A DNA stretch of 64,000 bases, from contig NZ_JAGVQR010000001.1 in the NCBI RefSeq assembly GCF_018275325.1, positions 1,364,001-1,428,000 on the forward strand. Direction: 5' to 3'. Each line of letters opens with the position of its first letter. The stretch's first letter is position 1. The notes beneath the pieces were generated by a model. That model saw only the letters and a program-made list of their open reading frames with translations. It ran no database searches and was not told where the DNA came from. A program made the translations under genes and the position numbers. Shown here one piece after another: positions 8,694 to 17,370 of this stretch. The stretch is from Nocardioides palaemonis (GTDB taxonomy: Bacteria > Actinomycetota > Actinomycetes > Propionibacteriales > Nocardioidaceae).

Positions 8694-9212
8694 GTGGCCG
8701 TCAAGATTCGCTTGAAGCGCCTGGGCAAGATCCGGGTGCCGCAGTACCGCATCGTCGTCGTCGACTCGCGCAAGAAGCGCGACGGCAAGGTCCTCGAGGA
8801 GATCGGCAAGTACCACCCCAAGGAGGAGCCGTCGCTCATCGACGTCACCTCCGAGCGGGCGCAGTACTGGCTCGGCGTGGGCGCCCAGCCCTCCGAGGCC
8901 GTCGAGGCCCTCCTCAAGGTGACCGGTGACTGGCAGAAGTTCAAGGGTCTGCCGGGCGCCGAGGGCACCCTCAAGGTCAAGGAGCCCAAGCGCTCCAAGC
9001 TCGACATCTTCAACGAGGCCCTCAAGGAGGCCGCCGCCGAGCCCAAGGGCGCCGCGGTGACCGCCAAGAAGAAGGCCGAGAAGACCGAGAAGGCCGAGAA
9101 GACCGAGGCGCCCGCCGAGGTCCCCGCCGACGAGACCCCCGAGGGTGCCGCTGACGCCGCCGAGGCGACGGAGACGGTGACCGCCGAGGACGCCGGCAAG
9201 AGCGAGGCGTGA
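8694..9212 (+). CDS. rpsP: Ribosomal protein bS16
   Basis: Begins [12 protein letters not shown] and continues [18 protein letters not shown], the bS16 signature; the protein is a 30S subunit assembly component. The bS16 core is about 85-90 residues, but this product has 172. The extra 80 or so are a charged, Ala/Lys/Glu-rich low-complexity tail ([15 protein letters not shown]), as in many actinobacteria. GTG 8694 follows GAGGAGA at 8677-8683. It overlaps the KH-domain gene by 4 bp (GTGA). Confidence 0.97.
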   Translation: MAVKIRLKRLGKIRVPQYRIVVVDSRKKRDGKVLEEIGKYHPKEEPSLIDVTSERAQYWLGVGAQPSEAVEALLKVTGDWQKFKGLPGAEGTLKVKEPKRSKLDIFNEALKEAAAEPKGAAVTAKKKAEKTEKAEKTEAPAEVPADETPEGAADAAEATETVTAEDAGKSEA

Positions 9213-9460
9213 GCGACGTGCTGGCCGAGGCTCTCGAGCACCTGGTGCGTGGCATCGTCGACCACCCGGACGACGTGAGCGTGCGCGACAAGCAGCTCCG
9301 GCGCGGCTCGATCCTCGAGGTCCGGGTGCACCCCGACGACCTCGGCAAGGTGATCGGCCGCAACGGCCGCACCGCGACGGCGTTCCGCACCGTCGTCTCG
9401 GCCCTCGCCGGCCGTGGCGGTGCCCGGGTCGACTTCGTCGACACCGACCGCCGCCGCTGA
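9209..9460 (+). CDS. khpA: KH-domain RNA-binding protein KhpA
   Basis: An 83-residue single KH domain. The GXXG loop is IGRNGRTA within the strand-helix context [11 protein letters not shown]. KhpA/YlqC is a small RNA chaperone that works with KhpB and is encoded between rpsP and rimM in most Gram-positive bacteria, as here. The GTG start overlaps the rpsP stop, implying translational coupling. A strong terminator follows, so rpsP-khpA form a two-gene unit. Confidence 0.92.
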   Translation: MSDVLAEALEHLVRGIVDHPDDVSVRDKQLRRGSILEVRVHPDDLGKVIGRNGRTATAFRTVVSALAGRGGARVDFVDTDRRR

Positions 9461-9493
9461 GCCGGCACCAGCACCGGCACCACCACCGCACGT

Positions 9494-9528
9494 CGACGGG
9501 CGCCACCCCCTGGGGGTGGCGCCCGTCG
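9494..9528 (+). terminator. Terminator after rpsP-khpA
   Basis: A perfect 17-bp inverted repeat (9494-9510 and 9512-9528) pivoting on one base; in RNA it would fold with a small CCTGG-type loop. It lies 34 bases after the khpA stop and before the rimM promoter. Confidence 0.8.
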
Positions 9529-9550
9529 CTGCGTCCCGGGGCACCGGCGA

Positions 9551-9556
9551 TAGCCT
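9551..9556 (+). promoter_or_regulatory. Leaderless -10 (TAGCCT) for rimM-trmD
   Basis: TAGCCT ends six bases before GTG 9563. It lies just after the khpA terminator, so rimM-trmD is its own transcript. Confidence 0.5.
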
Positions 9557-9562
9557 CCTCGC

Positions 9563-10162
9563 GTGAGCGAGGACAGCGCAGGCATCGAGGTCGTGGTCGG
9601 CCGCATCGGCAAGCCCCACGGCATCCGCGGCGAGGTCACCCTCGACGTCCGCACCGACGAGCCCGACCGACGCTTCGCGCCGGGGACCGTCCTGCGCGCC
9701 CAGGCCCCGGCCGGCGCCGACCGGCGCCCGGCCTCCCTCACCGTCGCGCGGGCCCGGTGGCACCAGAGCACGCTGCTGGTCACCTTCGAGGAGCTCGCCG
9801 ACCGCAACGCCGCGGAGGCGGCGCGCGGGACCCTGCTGCACGCCACCATCGCCGCCGACGAGACGCCGGAGGACCCGGAGGAGTTCTACGACCACCAGCT
9901 CGTCGGGCTGGCCGTGGTGGACCTCGACGGCACCGCGCTGGGGGAGGTGAAGGCCGTCGTGCACGGCTCCGCGCAGGACCTGCTCACCGTCCGCACGCCC
10001 GACGGTCGCGACGCGCTCGTGCCGTTCGTGAGCGCGCTCGTCCCCGAGGTCGACCTGGCCGCCGGCCGCGTCGTGGTCGCGGACCGGCCCGGGCTGGTCG
10101 CGCCCTTCCCGGACGAGCAGGCGTCCGGCGGGCAGGCGCCCGGCGAGCAGGGCCCCGCATGA
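9563..10162 (+). CDS. rimM: 16S rRNA processing/ribosome maturation factor RimM
   Basis: A 199-residue protein with the RimM N-terminal barrel ([24 protein letters not shown]) and the PRC-like C-terminal domain ([18 protein letters not shown] through [15 protein letters not shown]). RimM binds uS19 and the 3' domain of 16S rRNA during 30S assembly. The last 20 residues are a Gly/Gln/Pro-rich tail. Its stop overlaps the trmD start as ATGA. Confidence 0.95.
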   Translation: MSEDSAGIEVVVGRIGKPHGIRGEVTLDVRTDEPDRRFAPGTVLRAQAPAGADRRPASLTVARARWHQSTLLVTFEELADRNAAEAARGTLLHATIAADETPEDPEEFYDHQLVGLAVVDLDGTALGEVKAVVHGSAQDLLTVRTPDGRDALVPFVSALVPEVDLAAGRVVVADRPGLVAPFPDEQASGGQAPGEQGPA

Positions 10163-11331
10163 GGATCGACGTCGTCACGATCTTCCCCGACTACCTCGCG
10201 CCGCTGGGGCTGAGCCTGCCGGGCAAGGCCCGCGACAAGGGCCTGCTGGACGTGCACGTCCACGACCTGCGGCGGTGGACCAGCGACCGGCACCGCACGG
10301 TCGACGACACGCCCTACGGCGGCGGTGCCGGCATGGTGATGAAGCCGGAGCCGTGGGGGGAGGCCCTCGACGAGGTCGCGCAGGGAGCCACGATCGTCTT
10401 CACGACGCCGAGCGGTGAGCCCTTCACCCAGCGGGTCGCCGCGGAGCTCAGCGGCCACGAGCACCTCGTGTTCGCGTGCGGGCGCTACGAGGGCATCGAC
10501 CAGCGGGTCCTCGAGCACGCCGCCACCGTCGGGACGGTCCGCGAGATCAGCCTCGGCGACTACGTCCTCAACGGCGGCGAGGTCGCCGCGCTGGCGATCA
10601 CTGAGGCCGTCGTGCGCCTGCTGCCCGGCTTCATGGGCAACGCCGAGTCGCTGGTGGAGGAGTCGCACGCCGACGGCCTCCTGGAGTACCCCGTCTACAC
10701 CAAGCCGGCCTCCTGGCGCGGTCGCGAGGTCCCGGACGTGCTGCTCTCCGGCGACCACGCGCGGATCGCCGCGTGGCGCCGCGAGCAGGCCGAGCAGCGC
10801 ACCGCCGAGCGGCGCCCCGACCTGCTGCCGCGCACGGGCGCGGTCGGCGCGCTCGCGGACCTCGACGTACGCGCTGCCGTCCCGGCCGACGCCGGCGAGC
10901 TGTTCACCCTGCAGCGCGCGTGCTGGCTGCAGGAGCAGCAGGCCAACCCCGGGGTGGAGATCCCGGCGCTGCACGAGTCGCTCGACGACGTGCGTCGCGG
11001 CCTGGGGGAGTGGACCGTGATGGTCGCCCGTGAGCCGTCGTCGGGCCGTCTCGTCGGTGCCGTGCGCGGCCGGGTGGACTCCCACGGCGAGTGGGACATC
11101 GGCCGGATCATGGTGGCGCCCGACCTGCAGGGCCGCGGCCTGGGGCGGGCCCTGCTCGGGCTGGTCGAGGACCTGGCGCCGGCCGACGTGACGACCTACG
11201 TCCTCTTCACCGGCGAGCGGTCGACCGACAACCAGCGGATGTACCGGAAGGCGGGCTTCCGGCTGCGCACCGACCGGCGGGCTCCTGCGGGCGCGGTGGT
11301 GATGACCAAGCCGGCCCGGCGGCGGGCCTAG
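10159..11331 (+). CDS. trmD: tRNA (guanine37-N1)-methyltransferase TrmD fused to a GNAT acetyltransferase domain
   Basis: Residues 1 to about 225 are a complete Trm[30 protein letters not shown], the knotted SAM site [10 protein letters not shown] and [12 protein letters not shown], and the end ERRPDLL where TrmD normally stops. The frame instead continues for about 165 residues into a full GNAT domain ([48 protein letters not shown]). No stop and no in-frame ATG, GTG or TTG separates the two, so this is one 390-residue protein. TrmD makes m1G37 in tRNA and prevents +1 frameshifting. The role of the acetyltransferase half is unknown; tRNA, a ribosomal protein or another small substrate are all possible. 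Confidence 0.93.
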   Translation: MRIDVVTIFPDYLAPLGLSLPGKARDKGLLDVHVHDLRRWTSDRHRTVDDTPYGGGAGMVMKPEPWGEALDEVAQGATIVFTTPSGEPFTQRVAAELSGHEHLVFACGRYEGIDQRVLEHAATVGTVREISLGDYVLNGGEVAALAITEAVVRLLPGFMGNAESLVEESHADGLLEYPVYTKPASWRGREVPDVLLSGDHARIAAWRREQAEQRTAERRPDLLPRTGAVGALADLDVRAAVPADAGELFTLQRACWLQEQQANPGVEIPALHESLDDVRRGLGEWTVMVAREPSSGRLVGAVRGRVDSHGEWDIGRIMVAPDLQGRGLGRALLGLVEDLAPADVTTYVLFTGERSTDNQRMYRKAGFRLRTDRRAPAGAVVMTKPARRRA

Positions 11332-11348
11332 GCACCACCCCGGCCGGA

Positions 11349-11553
11349 TTTCACGCCGGCCCGACGCCTCTGGCAGACTTCACCACTGGTCTGCTCGAGG
11401 CCAGGGTCGCCCGGACGCATCTCGCGATGCACCGCCCCGGGGTCCCGCCGAACCGCACCTGCCACAGGGGGCGCGCCGGCCGGCCACCACGAGCGTCCGT
11501 CCGACACACGACTATGTCCGCGGCTGACCTGTGGCACTCGCGAGGAGCACCCG
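11349..11553 (+). promoter_or_regulatory. rplS promoter and structured 5' leader
   Basis: A candidate -10 CAGACT (11374-11379) with TTTCAC 19 bp upstream repeats the rpsP arrangement. The following leader of about 170 nt contains the perfect 9-bp inverted repeat TGCCACAGG (11460-11468) / CCTGTGGCA (11528-11536). The right arm ends six bases before the GAGGAG Shine-Dalgarno (11542). This could be an autoregulatory bL19 leader; no ORF was found in it. Confidence 0.4.
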
Positions 11554-11904
11554 ATGAGCAACGTCATCGCCGATCTCGGCACCGCCATCAAGCGCGACGA
11601 CGTCCCGGCCTTCCGCGCCGGCGACACCGTCAAGGTCCACGTCAAGGTCATCGAGGGCAGCCGCTCGCGTGTCCAGGTCTTCCAGGGCGTCGTGATCCGC
11701 GTCCACGGCTCGGGCATCGGCCGCACCTTCACCGTCCGCAAGGTCTCCTTCGGCGTCGGCGTGGAGCGCACCTTCCCGCTGAACTCCCCGATCTTCGAGA
11801 AGATCGAGGTCGTGACCCGCGGTGACGTGCGCCGCGCCAAGCTCTACTACCTGCGCAACCTGCGCGGCAAGGCTGCCAAGATCAAGGAGCGCCGCGAGGC
11901 GTGA
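11554..11904 (+). CDS. rplS: Ribosomal protein bL19
   Basis: A 116-residue protein containing [41 protein letters not shown] and the ending [18 protein letters not shown], all characteristic of bL19. The protein sits at the 30S-50S interface. ATG 11554 has GAGGAG six bases upstream. Length is standard. It follows trmD, as in most bacteria, but with its own promoter and long leader. Confidence 0.98.
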   Translation: MSNVIADLGTAIKRDDVPAFRAGDTVKVHVKVIEGSRSRVQVFQGVVIRVHGSGIGRTFTVRKVSFGVGVERTFPLNSPIFEKIEVVTRGDVRRAKLYYLRNLRGKAAKIKERREA

Positions 11905-11911
11905 GCACCGT

Positions 11912-11931
11912 CCGGCGCCGGGTGGCGCCGG
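11912..11931 (+). terminator. Short GC-rich hairpin after rplS
   Basis: CCGGCGCC-gggt-GGCGCCGG, an 8-bp perfect stem starting eight bases after the rplS stop and just before the lepB promoter. Confidence 0.5.
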
Positions 11932-11948
11932 TCCGACCAGGGACTGGT

Positions 11949-11954
11949 TAGTCT
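11949..11954 (+). promoter_or_regulatory. Leaderless -10 (TAGTCT) for lepB
   Basis: TAGTCT ends six bases before GTG 11961; no Shine-Dalgarno sequence is visible. Confidence 0.5.
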
Positions 11955-11960
11955 CTGCGC

Positions 11961-12788
11961 GTGACTTCTGACGACCGCGGTTCCACGTCCGCCCCGATGG
12001 ACGAGGAGCCGCGGTCGTCGCGTCCGGAGGAGGAGAAGGTGGAGAGCCGCCACGACGGTCGACGCGGCCGGGGCCGGCGCAAGCAGCTGCCGCTCTGGCA
12101 GGAGACGATCCTCCTGCTCGGGATCGCGCTCGTGCTCGCGATCGTCATCAAGAGCTTCTTCGTCCAGGCCTTCTACATCCCGTCGGAGTCGATGGAGCCG
12201 GGCCTGGTCCTCAACGACCGGATCCTGGTCGAGAAGCCGTCCTACTGGGGGGACGGCGGCCCCGAGCGCGGCGACGTCGTGGTTTTCAAGGACCCGGGCG
12301 GCTGGCTCAACCCCGCCGACGCGGCCGGTCCGACCAACCCGGTGGCGAAGGGGATGGCCAAGATCGGTCTCTACCCGACCGGCGGCCACCTCGTGAAGCG
12401 GGTCATCGGCGTGGCCGGCGACACCATCCAGTGCTGCGACGACCAGGGCCGGCTGATGATCAACGGCACGGCGATCGACGAGTCCGCGTTCGTCAAGCGC
12501 GGCGACGCCACGTGTGACGGTCCGATGGTCGACGAGTGCACCACCGACTGGGAGGTCGGGCCGATCCCCGAGGGCCACGTGTTCGTGATGGGGGACAACC
12601 GCTCCCGCTCGGCGGACTCCTCGTTCCACATGTGCAAGCCCGGGCGGACCGAGTGCGTCCCGGGAGACGAGTTCGTCCCCGTCGACCTGGTGGTCGGCAA
12701 GGTGTTCGTCCTGCTCTGGCCGGCCGACCGGTTCCGCTGGAACTCGCGTCCCGACGCGTTCGAGGACGTGCCGGAACCCTCGTCGTGA
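11961..12788 (+). CDS. lepB: Signal peptidase I
   Basis: A 275-residue type I signal peptidase, which cleaves signal peptides of Sec and Tat substrates outside the membrane. A charged cytosolic N-terminal stretch of about 45 residues precedes one membrane segment (TILLLGIALVLAIVIKSFFV). The catalytic Ser77 is in PSESMEP, and Lys146 in HLVKRVIG completes the Ser-Lys dyad. The late GDNRSRSADSS box is also present. Extra cysteines (QCCDD, ATCDGPMVDEC) occur in the extracytoplasmic insert. It overlaps rnhB by 4 bp (GTGA). Confidence 0.96.
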   Translation: MTSDDRGSTSAPMDEEPRSSRPEEEKVESRHDGRRGRGRRKQLPLWQETILLLGIALVLAIVIKSFFVQAFYIPSESMEPGLVLNDRILVEKPSYWGDGGPERGDVVVFKDPGGWLNPADAAGPTNPVAKGMAKIGLYPTGGHLVKRVIGVAGDTIQCCDDQGRLMINGTAIDESAFVKRGDATCDGPMVDECTTDWEVGPIPEGHVFVMGDNRSRSADSSFHMCKPGRTECVPGDEFVPVDLVVGKVFVLLWPADRFRWNSRPDAFEDVPEPSS

Positions 12789-13546
12789 CCCCCTCGCCCG
12801 CGACCCAGCCGCCGCTGCCGGTCCCGGGCGCGGTGACGGTGCGCCGCGACGCCGGGCTCTACGGCTACGAGCGCGCGCTGCGCCGCGTCGGCCTCGAGCC
12901 CGTGGCCGGTGTCGACGAGGCGGGCCGCGGCGCCTGCGCCGGCCCGCTCGTCGCCGGCGCCGTCGTGCTCCCACCCGGCAAGGCCGGCATCGTCCCCGGC
13001 CTGGCGGACAGCAAGCTGCTCACCGAGGCTGCCCGCGAGCGGGTCTACGCCCAGGTCGTGCGCCGGGCACTGGCCTGGTCGGTGGTCGTGGTCGAGCCCG
13101 AGGAGTGCGACCGCCTCGGCATGCACGTGGCCAACCTCGAGGCGCTGCGCCGCGCGGTCGCCCGCCTGGCCACGCGGCCGGCGTACGTCCTGACCGACGG
13201 GTTCCCCGTCGACGGCCTCGGCGTGCCCGGCCTCGCGGTGTGGAAGGGCGACCGGGTCGCCGCCTGCATCGCCGCCGCGTCGGTGGTGGCGAAGGTGACC
13301 CGGGACCGGCTGATGGTCGACCTCGACGGCGACTGGCCCGCCTACGACTTCCGGACCCACAAGGGCTACATCACCGAGACCCACGAGGCGGCGCTGGCCG
13401 CCCACGGCCCGTCGCCGGTGCACCGGATGCGCTTCGTCAACGTGCGCCGCGCCGCGGGGCTCGAGCCGGGCGCGGAGGTGCCCACTAGGGTCGGTGGCCA
13501 GGAGCACGAGCAGGGACCGGGCAGCGGCGAGCAGGAGGACGGATGA
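12785..13546 (+). CDS. rnhB: Ribonuclease HII
   Basis: A 253-residue RNase HII, which removes ribonucleotides and RNA primers from RNA-DNA hybrids. The active site is visible as VAGVDEAGRGACAGPLVAGAV (Asp and Glu of the DEDD set), VLTDGFPV and AASVVAKVTRDRLM, followed by YDFRTHKGY. The C-terminal 30 residues are a Gly/Gln-rich tail. GTG 12785 overlaps the lepB stop and its own stop overlaps the DUF2469 ATG (ATGA), so lepB-rnhB-DUF2469 are translationally coupled. Confidence 0.95.
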   Translation: MTPSPATQPPLPVPGAVTVRRDAGLYGYERALRRVGLEPVAGVDEAGRGACAGPLVAGAVVLPPGKAGIVPGLADSKLLTEAARERVYAQVVRRALAWSVVVVEPEECDRLGMHVANLEALRRAVARLATRPAYVLTDGFPVDGLGVPGLAVWKGDRVAACIAAASVVAKVTRDRLMVDLDGDWPAYDFRTHKGYITETHEAALAAHGPSPVHRMRFVNVRRAAGLEPGAEVPTRVGGQEHEQGPGSGEQEDG

Positions 13547-13851
13547 GCGCGGAGGACCTCGAGAAGTACGAGACCGAGATGGAGCTCACCCTCTACCGCG
13601 AGTACCGCGACGTGGTGGGGATCTTCAAGTACGTCGTGGAGACCGACCGCCGGTTCTACCTGTGCAACCAGGTGGACGTGAAGGCCCGCTCCGAGAGCGG
13701 AGACGTCTTCTTCGAGGTCTCGATGAGCGACGCCTGGGTGTGGGACATGTACCGCCCGGCCCGGTTCGCCAAGAACGTGAAGGTGCTGACGTTCAAGGAC
13801 GTCAACGTCGAGGAGCTCGCACCCCAGGACATCGACCCGCCCAAGGACTGA
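13543..13851 (+). CDS. DUF2469 conserved actinobacterial protein
   Basis: A 102-residue acidic protein starting MSAEDLEKYETEMELTLYREYRDVV, a near-invariant actinobacterial family always found next to rnhB. It has no signal peptide and no membrane segment. Aromatic residues are dense in the middle (FYLCNQ, DAWVWDMYRPARF). Its function is not known. The genomic pairing with rnhB and yraN suggests nucleic-acid metabolism, which is only inference. A hairpin repeat follows its stop. Confidence 0.9.
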   Translation: MSAEDLEKYETEMELTLYREYRDVVGIFKYVVETDRRFYLCNQVDVKARSESGDVFFEVSMSDAWVWDMYRPARFAKNVKVLTFKDVNVEELAPQDIDPPKD

Positions 13852-13904
13852 CCGGCGGCCGCGGTCGGTGCGGTCCTGGGGCGAGCGGCGTACGGCTGCC
13901 CCCG

Positions 13905-13958
13905 GAGCGGTGGGTGAGGGGGATTCTGGGCCGTCGAAGTCCTCTTCACGCACCGCTC
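13905..13958. repeat. 23-8-23 hairpin repeat (copy 1)
   Basis: Imperfect inverted repeat with arms 13905-13927 and 13936-13958 and an 8-base loop. The arms contain GAGCGGTG...GTGAGG and CACGCACCGCTC. Same architecture and sequence family as 61251-61304. It sits in the 324-bp gap between DUF2469 and yraN and may also serve as a terminator; the rest of that gap shows no gene. Confidence 0.55.
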
Positions 13959-14175
13959 AACGCGGGGTGGTCCGCGCGTACGCCACCGCGAGCGCCACCG
14001 CCCGCGCTGCCCGCACGACCGTCTGGTCGACCGGGGCGTCGGTGCGGTCGAGGACCACCAGGTGTCCACAGCCCCCGGTCGGGCGGCGTCCTCCACAGGC
14101 GGCGTGACCACCGCCTGCTCGCCGTCGGTGCCCCGCGGTGTGCTGGTGCCTCCAGCCGACCGGAAGGCACCCGCG

Positions 14176-14574
14176 ATGACCAGACCCACCGTCCCGCTCG
14201 TCCCGCGCGACCCCGTCGCCGCGCACAACCGTCGCCTCGGCCGCCGCGGCGAGGAGCTCGCGGCCCGCCACCTGACGTCGCTCGGCATGGTGCTGCTCGA
14301 CCGCAACTGGCGCTGCGCGGCCGGCGAGATCGACCTCGTGCTGCGCGACGGCCGGGTGCTGGTGATCTGCGAGGTCAAGACCCGGTCGTCGACCTCCTAC
14401 GGCACGCCCCTCGAGGCGGTCGACGCCCGCAAGGCGGAGCGGCTGCGCCGGCTCGGCGCCCGCTGGCTGCGTGCCCACGACTGCCACCCCGACGACGTCC
14501 GGGTGGACCTGGTGGGCGTGCTCGCCCCGCCCAGCGGGCCGGTGGAGGTCGAGCACGTGCCGGGGGTCGGCTGA
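14176..14574 (+). CDS. yraN: YraN/UPF0102 family putative nuclease-fold protein
   Basis: A 132-residue protein with the UPF0102 pattern: NRRLGRRGEELAARHLTSLG, then the restriction-endonuclease-like core AAGEIDLVLRDG and VICEVKTRSS, where Asp, Glu and Lys form the PD-(D/E)xK motif. The reaction is not established. In many genomes it precedes comM and dprA, as here. ATG 14176 is preferred over the upstream GTG 14062 because the family begins shortly before NRRLGRRGEE. Its TGA shares a base with the comM ATG. Confidence 0.88.
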   Translation: MTRPTVPLVPRDPVAAHNRRLGRRGEELAARHLTSLGMVLLDRNWRCAAGEIDLVLRDGRVLVICEVKTRSSTSYGTPLEAVDARKAERLRRLGARWLRAHDCHPDDVRVDLVGVLAPPSGPVEVEHVPGVG

Positions 14575-16172
14575 TGGCGTTCGCGACCGCGCGCTCGCTC
14601 GCGCTCCGGGGCGCCGACGGACACGTGATCGACGTGCAGGTCGACGTGTCCCCAGGACTGGTCAGCACCACGATCATCGGCCGGGTCGACAAGTCCCTGT
14701 CCGAGGCCCGCGACCGGGTGCGGATGGCGATCAACAACGACTGCGGCCGGTGGCCGGCCACCAAGCGGGTCACGATCCTGCTCGCCCCGGCCGACCTGCC
14801 CAAGTCCGGCACCCACTACGACCTCGCGATCGCGACAGCCGTGCTCGCGGCCGACCCCCAGCACGAGGACCTGCTGCCCGAGCACCTCGCGGGCTGGGCG
14901 TTCGTCGGTGAGCTCTCCGTGTCGGGTGCGCTCCGCCCGGTGCCGGGCGTCCTGCCGATGGTGATCGCGGCGGCGGCCCACGACATCACGCGGGTGTTCG
15001 TCCCGGAGCCCCAGGCCGCCGAGGCGGCGCTGGTGCCGGGCATGACGGTGTTCGGCGTGCGCTCGCTGGCGCAGGTCTCCGCCGTGCTGCGCGGCGTGGA
15101 GGTTCCCGAGGCGGCGCCCGTCGTCGCCGCGTCGGCCAGCCCGCTCGCGACCTGGCGGGGCGAGGACCGGCTCGCCGGCCTCGACCTGCGCGACCTCGAC
15201 GGCCTCGAGGACGTCCGCTACGCGGTGGAGGTCGCGGCCGCGGGCGGGCACCCCACCATGCTCATCGGCCCCCGGGGCACCGGGAAGACCTCGATCGCCG
15301 AACGGATCCCGTCGATCCTCCCCGACCTGACCACCGAGCAGGCCCTCGAGGTGACCGCCCTCCACTCCGTCGCAGGGGTCCTGCCGGAGGGCAGTGGCCT
15401 GCTGCGCCGACCGCCGTGGTTCGCCCCGCACCACTCGGCGACGGCGGCGAGCGTGCTCGGGGGCGGGACGGGCCGGGTCCGCCCCGGCCAGGTGAGCCTG
15501 GCCCACCACGGCGTGCTGTTCCTCGACGAGTTCCCGCACTTCCGCGCCGACGTGATCGAGGCGATGCGCCAGCCGCTCGAGGCCGGGGAGGTCACCATCG
15601 CCCGCGGCGACGACGCCGCGACCTACCCCGCCCGCTCCCTGGTGGTGCTGGCCGCGAACCCGTGCCCGTGCGGCAACTTCCACGGCTCCTCCGGTGGGTC
15701 CTGCGAGTGCTCGGACGTGCAGCGACTTCACTACCGCCGCAAGCTCACCGGCCCGATCCTCGACCGCGTCGACATCTGGATGGAGGTGCGGCCGCAGGGT
15801 CGCAGCCGGACCGTGTTCGGGCCCGAGCGTGAGTCCTCCGAGGACGTCCGCTCCCGGGTGGCGGAGGCCCGCCAGCGCCAGGCGCTGCGCTACCGCCACT
15901 GCCCGTGGCTGCTCAACGCCTCGTGCCCGGGGCCGGTCCTCGCCGAGCACTGGCCGCTGGAGCCCGAGGCGCAGCACCTCGTCGACGCCGACCTGGCGGC
16001 GGGTCGTCTCACCCGCCGTGGCCTGACCCGGGTCCAGCGCCTGGCGTGGACGGTGGCGGACCGCTCGGGCGTCGCCCGGCCGGGCGAGGAGGAGGCGCGG
16101 ATCGCGCTCGCGCTGCGGTCGGCGGACGCCGCCGGCACGTTGCCGGCCGCCGTGGTGGGGGTGGCGTCGTGA
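14574..16172 (+). CDS. comM: ComM/YifB Mg-chelatase-like AAA+ helicase
   Basis: A 532-residue protein: an N-terminal Lon-like fold (VQVDVSPGLVSTTIIGRVDKS, ILLAPADLPKSGTHYDLAIA), then an AAA+ module with Walker A GPRGTGKT (residues 232-239), Walker B VLFLDEF and the zinc-type cluster CPCGNF...CECS. The C-terminal helical lid ends in LTRVQRLAWTVADRSG. ComM promotes branch migration during natural transformation. It is flanked by yraN and dprA with 1- and 4-bp overlaps, a DNA-uptake operon. Confidence 0.95.
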   Translation: MAFATARSLALRGADGHVIDVQVDVSPGLVSTTIIGRVDKSLSEARDRVRMAINNDCGRWPATKRVTILLAPADLPKSGTHYDLAIATAVLAADPQHEDLLPEHLAGWAFVGELSVSGALRPVPGVLPMVIAAAAHDITRVFVPEPQAAEAALVPGMTVFGVRSLAQVSAVLRGVEVPEAAPVVAASASPLATWRGEDRLAGLDLRDLDGLEDVRYAVEVAAAGGHPTMLIGPRGTGKTSIAERIPSILPDLTTEQALEVTALHSVAGVLPEGSGLLRRPPWFAPHHSATAASVLGGGTGRVRPGQVSLAHHGVLFLDEFPHFRADVIEAMRQPLEAGEVTIARGDDAATYPARSLVVLAANPCPCGNFHGSSGGSCECSDVQRLHYRRKLTGPILDRVDIWMEVRPQGRSRTVFGPERESSEDVRSRVAEARQRQALRYRHCPWLLNASCPGPVLAEHWPLEPEAQHLVDADLAAGRLTRRGLTRVQRLAWTVADRSGVARPGEEEARIALALRSADAAGTLPAAVVGVAS

Positions 16173-17341
16173 GCGACGTGCCCCTCCGTCCCGCGGGCCC
16201 GACCACCGCGTCCCGCGTCGGCGACGCCGACCGGCTGGCGAGGGTCATCCTGAGCTGCGCCGTCGAGCCGGGCGACGGCACCACCTCCTCGATGGTGCGC
16301 CAGGTGGGCGCGGTGCGTGCGCTCGAGCAGCTGCGCGTCTCGCGCAGCGACACCGGCGTCGCGGAGCGGCTGGCCGAACGGCTCGGCGAGGTCGAGCCCG
16401 AGCGCGAGCTCGACCAGGCCGCCCGCTGCGGCATCCGCTTCCTGGTCCCGGGCGACCCGGAGTGGCCCGACGGCCTCGACCGGCTCGACGACACCATCAC
16501 CCTCGACGGGTTCGGCGGTGCGCCGCCGGGGCTGTGGGTGAAGGGCCCGATGCCCCTCACCGAGCTCGCCTGCTCGGTGGCCGTCGTGGGGTCGCGGGCC
16601 GCCTCCTTCTACGGCGTCGAGATGACCCGCGGCGTCTGCGCCGACCTCGCCCACGCCCGGGTGCCGGTGGTGTCGGGTGGTGCCCTCGGCATCGACTTCG
16701 TCGCCCACGACTCCACCCTGGCCGCCGCCGGCACCACGGTGGCGGTGCTGGCCTGCGGCGTCGACCGGGTCTACCCCGCCCAGAACCGGCCGCTGATCCA
16801 GCACCTCGCGGCCGAGCACGCGGTGGTGTCGGAGCAACCGCCCGGATCCACGCCGACGCGTCCGCGGTTCCTCGCCCGCAACCGGCTGATCGCCGCCCTG
16901 ACCACCGGCACGGTCCTCGTGGAGGCAGCGCTGCGCAGCGGGGCGCTCAACACCGTGGGCTGGGCGGAGGGCCTCGGCCGGCAGGTCATGTGCGTGCCGG
17001 GTCCGGTCACCAGCGTCACCTCTCAGGGGGTCAACCAGCTCCTCCGCGACGGACGCGGCACCGTCGTGACGAGCGGACGCGAGGTCCTCGAGCTCGTGGG
17101 CAGGTCGGGGACCCACCTCCTCGAGCCGCCGCGCGGCGAGACCCGCCCCCGCGACGACCTCACCCCGACCGAGCAGCAGGTCGTCGAGTGGGTGCCGGTC
17201 AGCCGGCCCGCCGAGGTCGACGAGATCTCCGTGCGGTGCGGCCTGCACGTGCGCACCACCGACGGAGCCCTGCGCCGGCTGCGCGCCAAGGGCCTGGTGC
17301 GCCTCGACGAACGGGGGTGGCGGCTCGCGCCTGACGCGTGA
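16169..17341 (+). CDS. dprA: DNA-processing protein DprA
   Basis: A 390-residue DprA/Smf, which loads RecA on incoming single-stranded DNA. The Rossmann-like core shows SVAVVGSRAASFYG, VVSGGALGIDFVAH, VAVLACGVDRVYPAQN and FLARNRLIAALT. A C-terminal winged-helix DML1-like region (LTPTEQQVVEWVP to LVRLDERGWRL) is present. GTG 16169 overlaps the comM stop. No other competence genes are in the window. Confidence 0.95.
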   Translation: MSDVPLRPAGPTTASRVGDADRLARVILSCAVEPGDGTTSSMVRQVGAVRALEQLRVSRSDTGVAERLAERLGEVEPERELDQAARCGIRFLVPGDPEWPDGLDRLDDTITLDGFGGAPPGLWVKGPMPLTELACSVAVVGSRAASFYGVEMTRGVCADLAHARVPVVSGGALGIDFVAHDSTLAAAGTTVAVLACGVDRVYPAQNRPLIQHLAAEHAVVSEQPPGSTPTRPRFLARNRLIAALTTGTVLVEAALRSGALNTVGWAEGLGRQVMCVPGPVTSVTSQGVNQLLRDGRGTVVTSGREVLELVGRSGTHLLEPPRGETRPRDDLTPTEQQVVEWVPVSRPAEVDEISVRCGLHVRTTDGALRRLRAKGLVRLDERGWRLAPDA

Positions 17342-17357
17342 GGGCGGTCCGCGCGCC

Positions 17358-17363
17358 TAGGCT
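17358..17363 (+). promoter_or_regulatory. Leaderless -10 (TAGGCT) for xerC
   Basis: TAGGCT ends seven bases before GTG 17371 and is the reason for preferring this start over GTG 17338. Confidence 0.5.
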
Positions 17364-17370
17364 CGGCGAC

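Noticed and set aside
10820..11331. A separate GNAT gene after trmD
   Set aside because: No stop after TrmD and no ATG, GTG or TTG in frame before the GNAT domain; it reads as a fusion.
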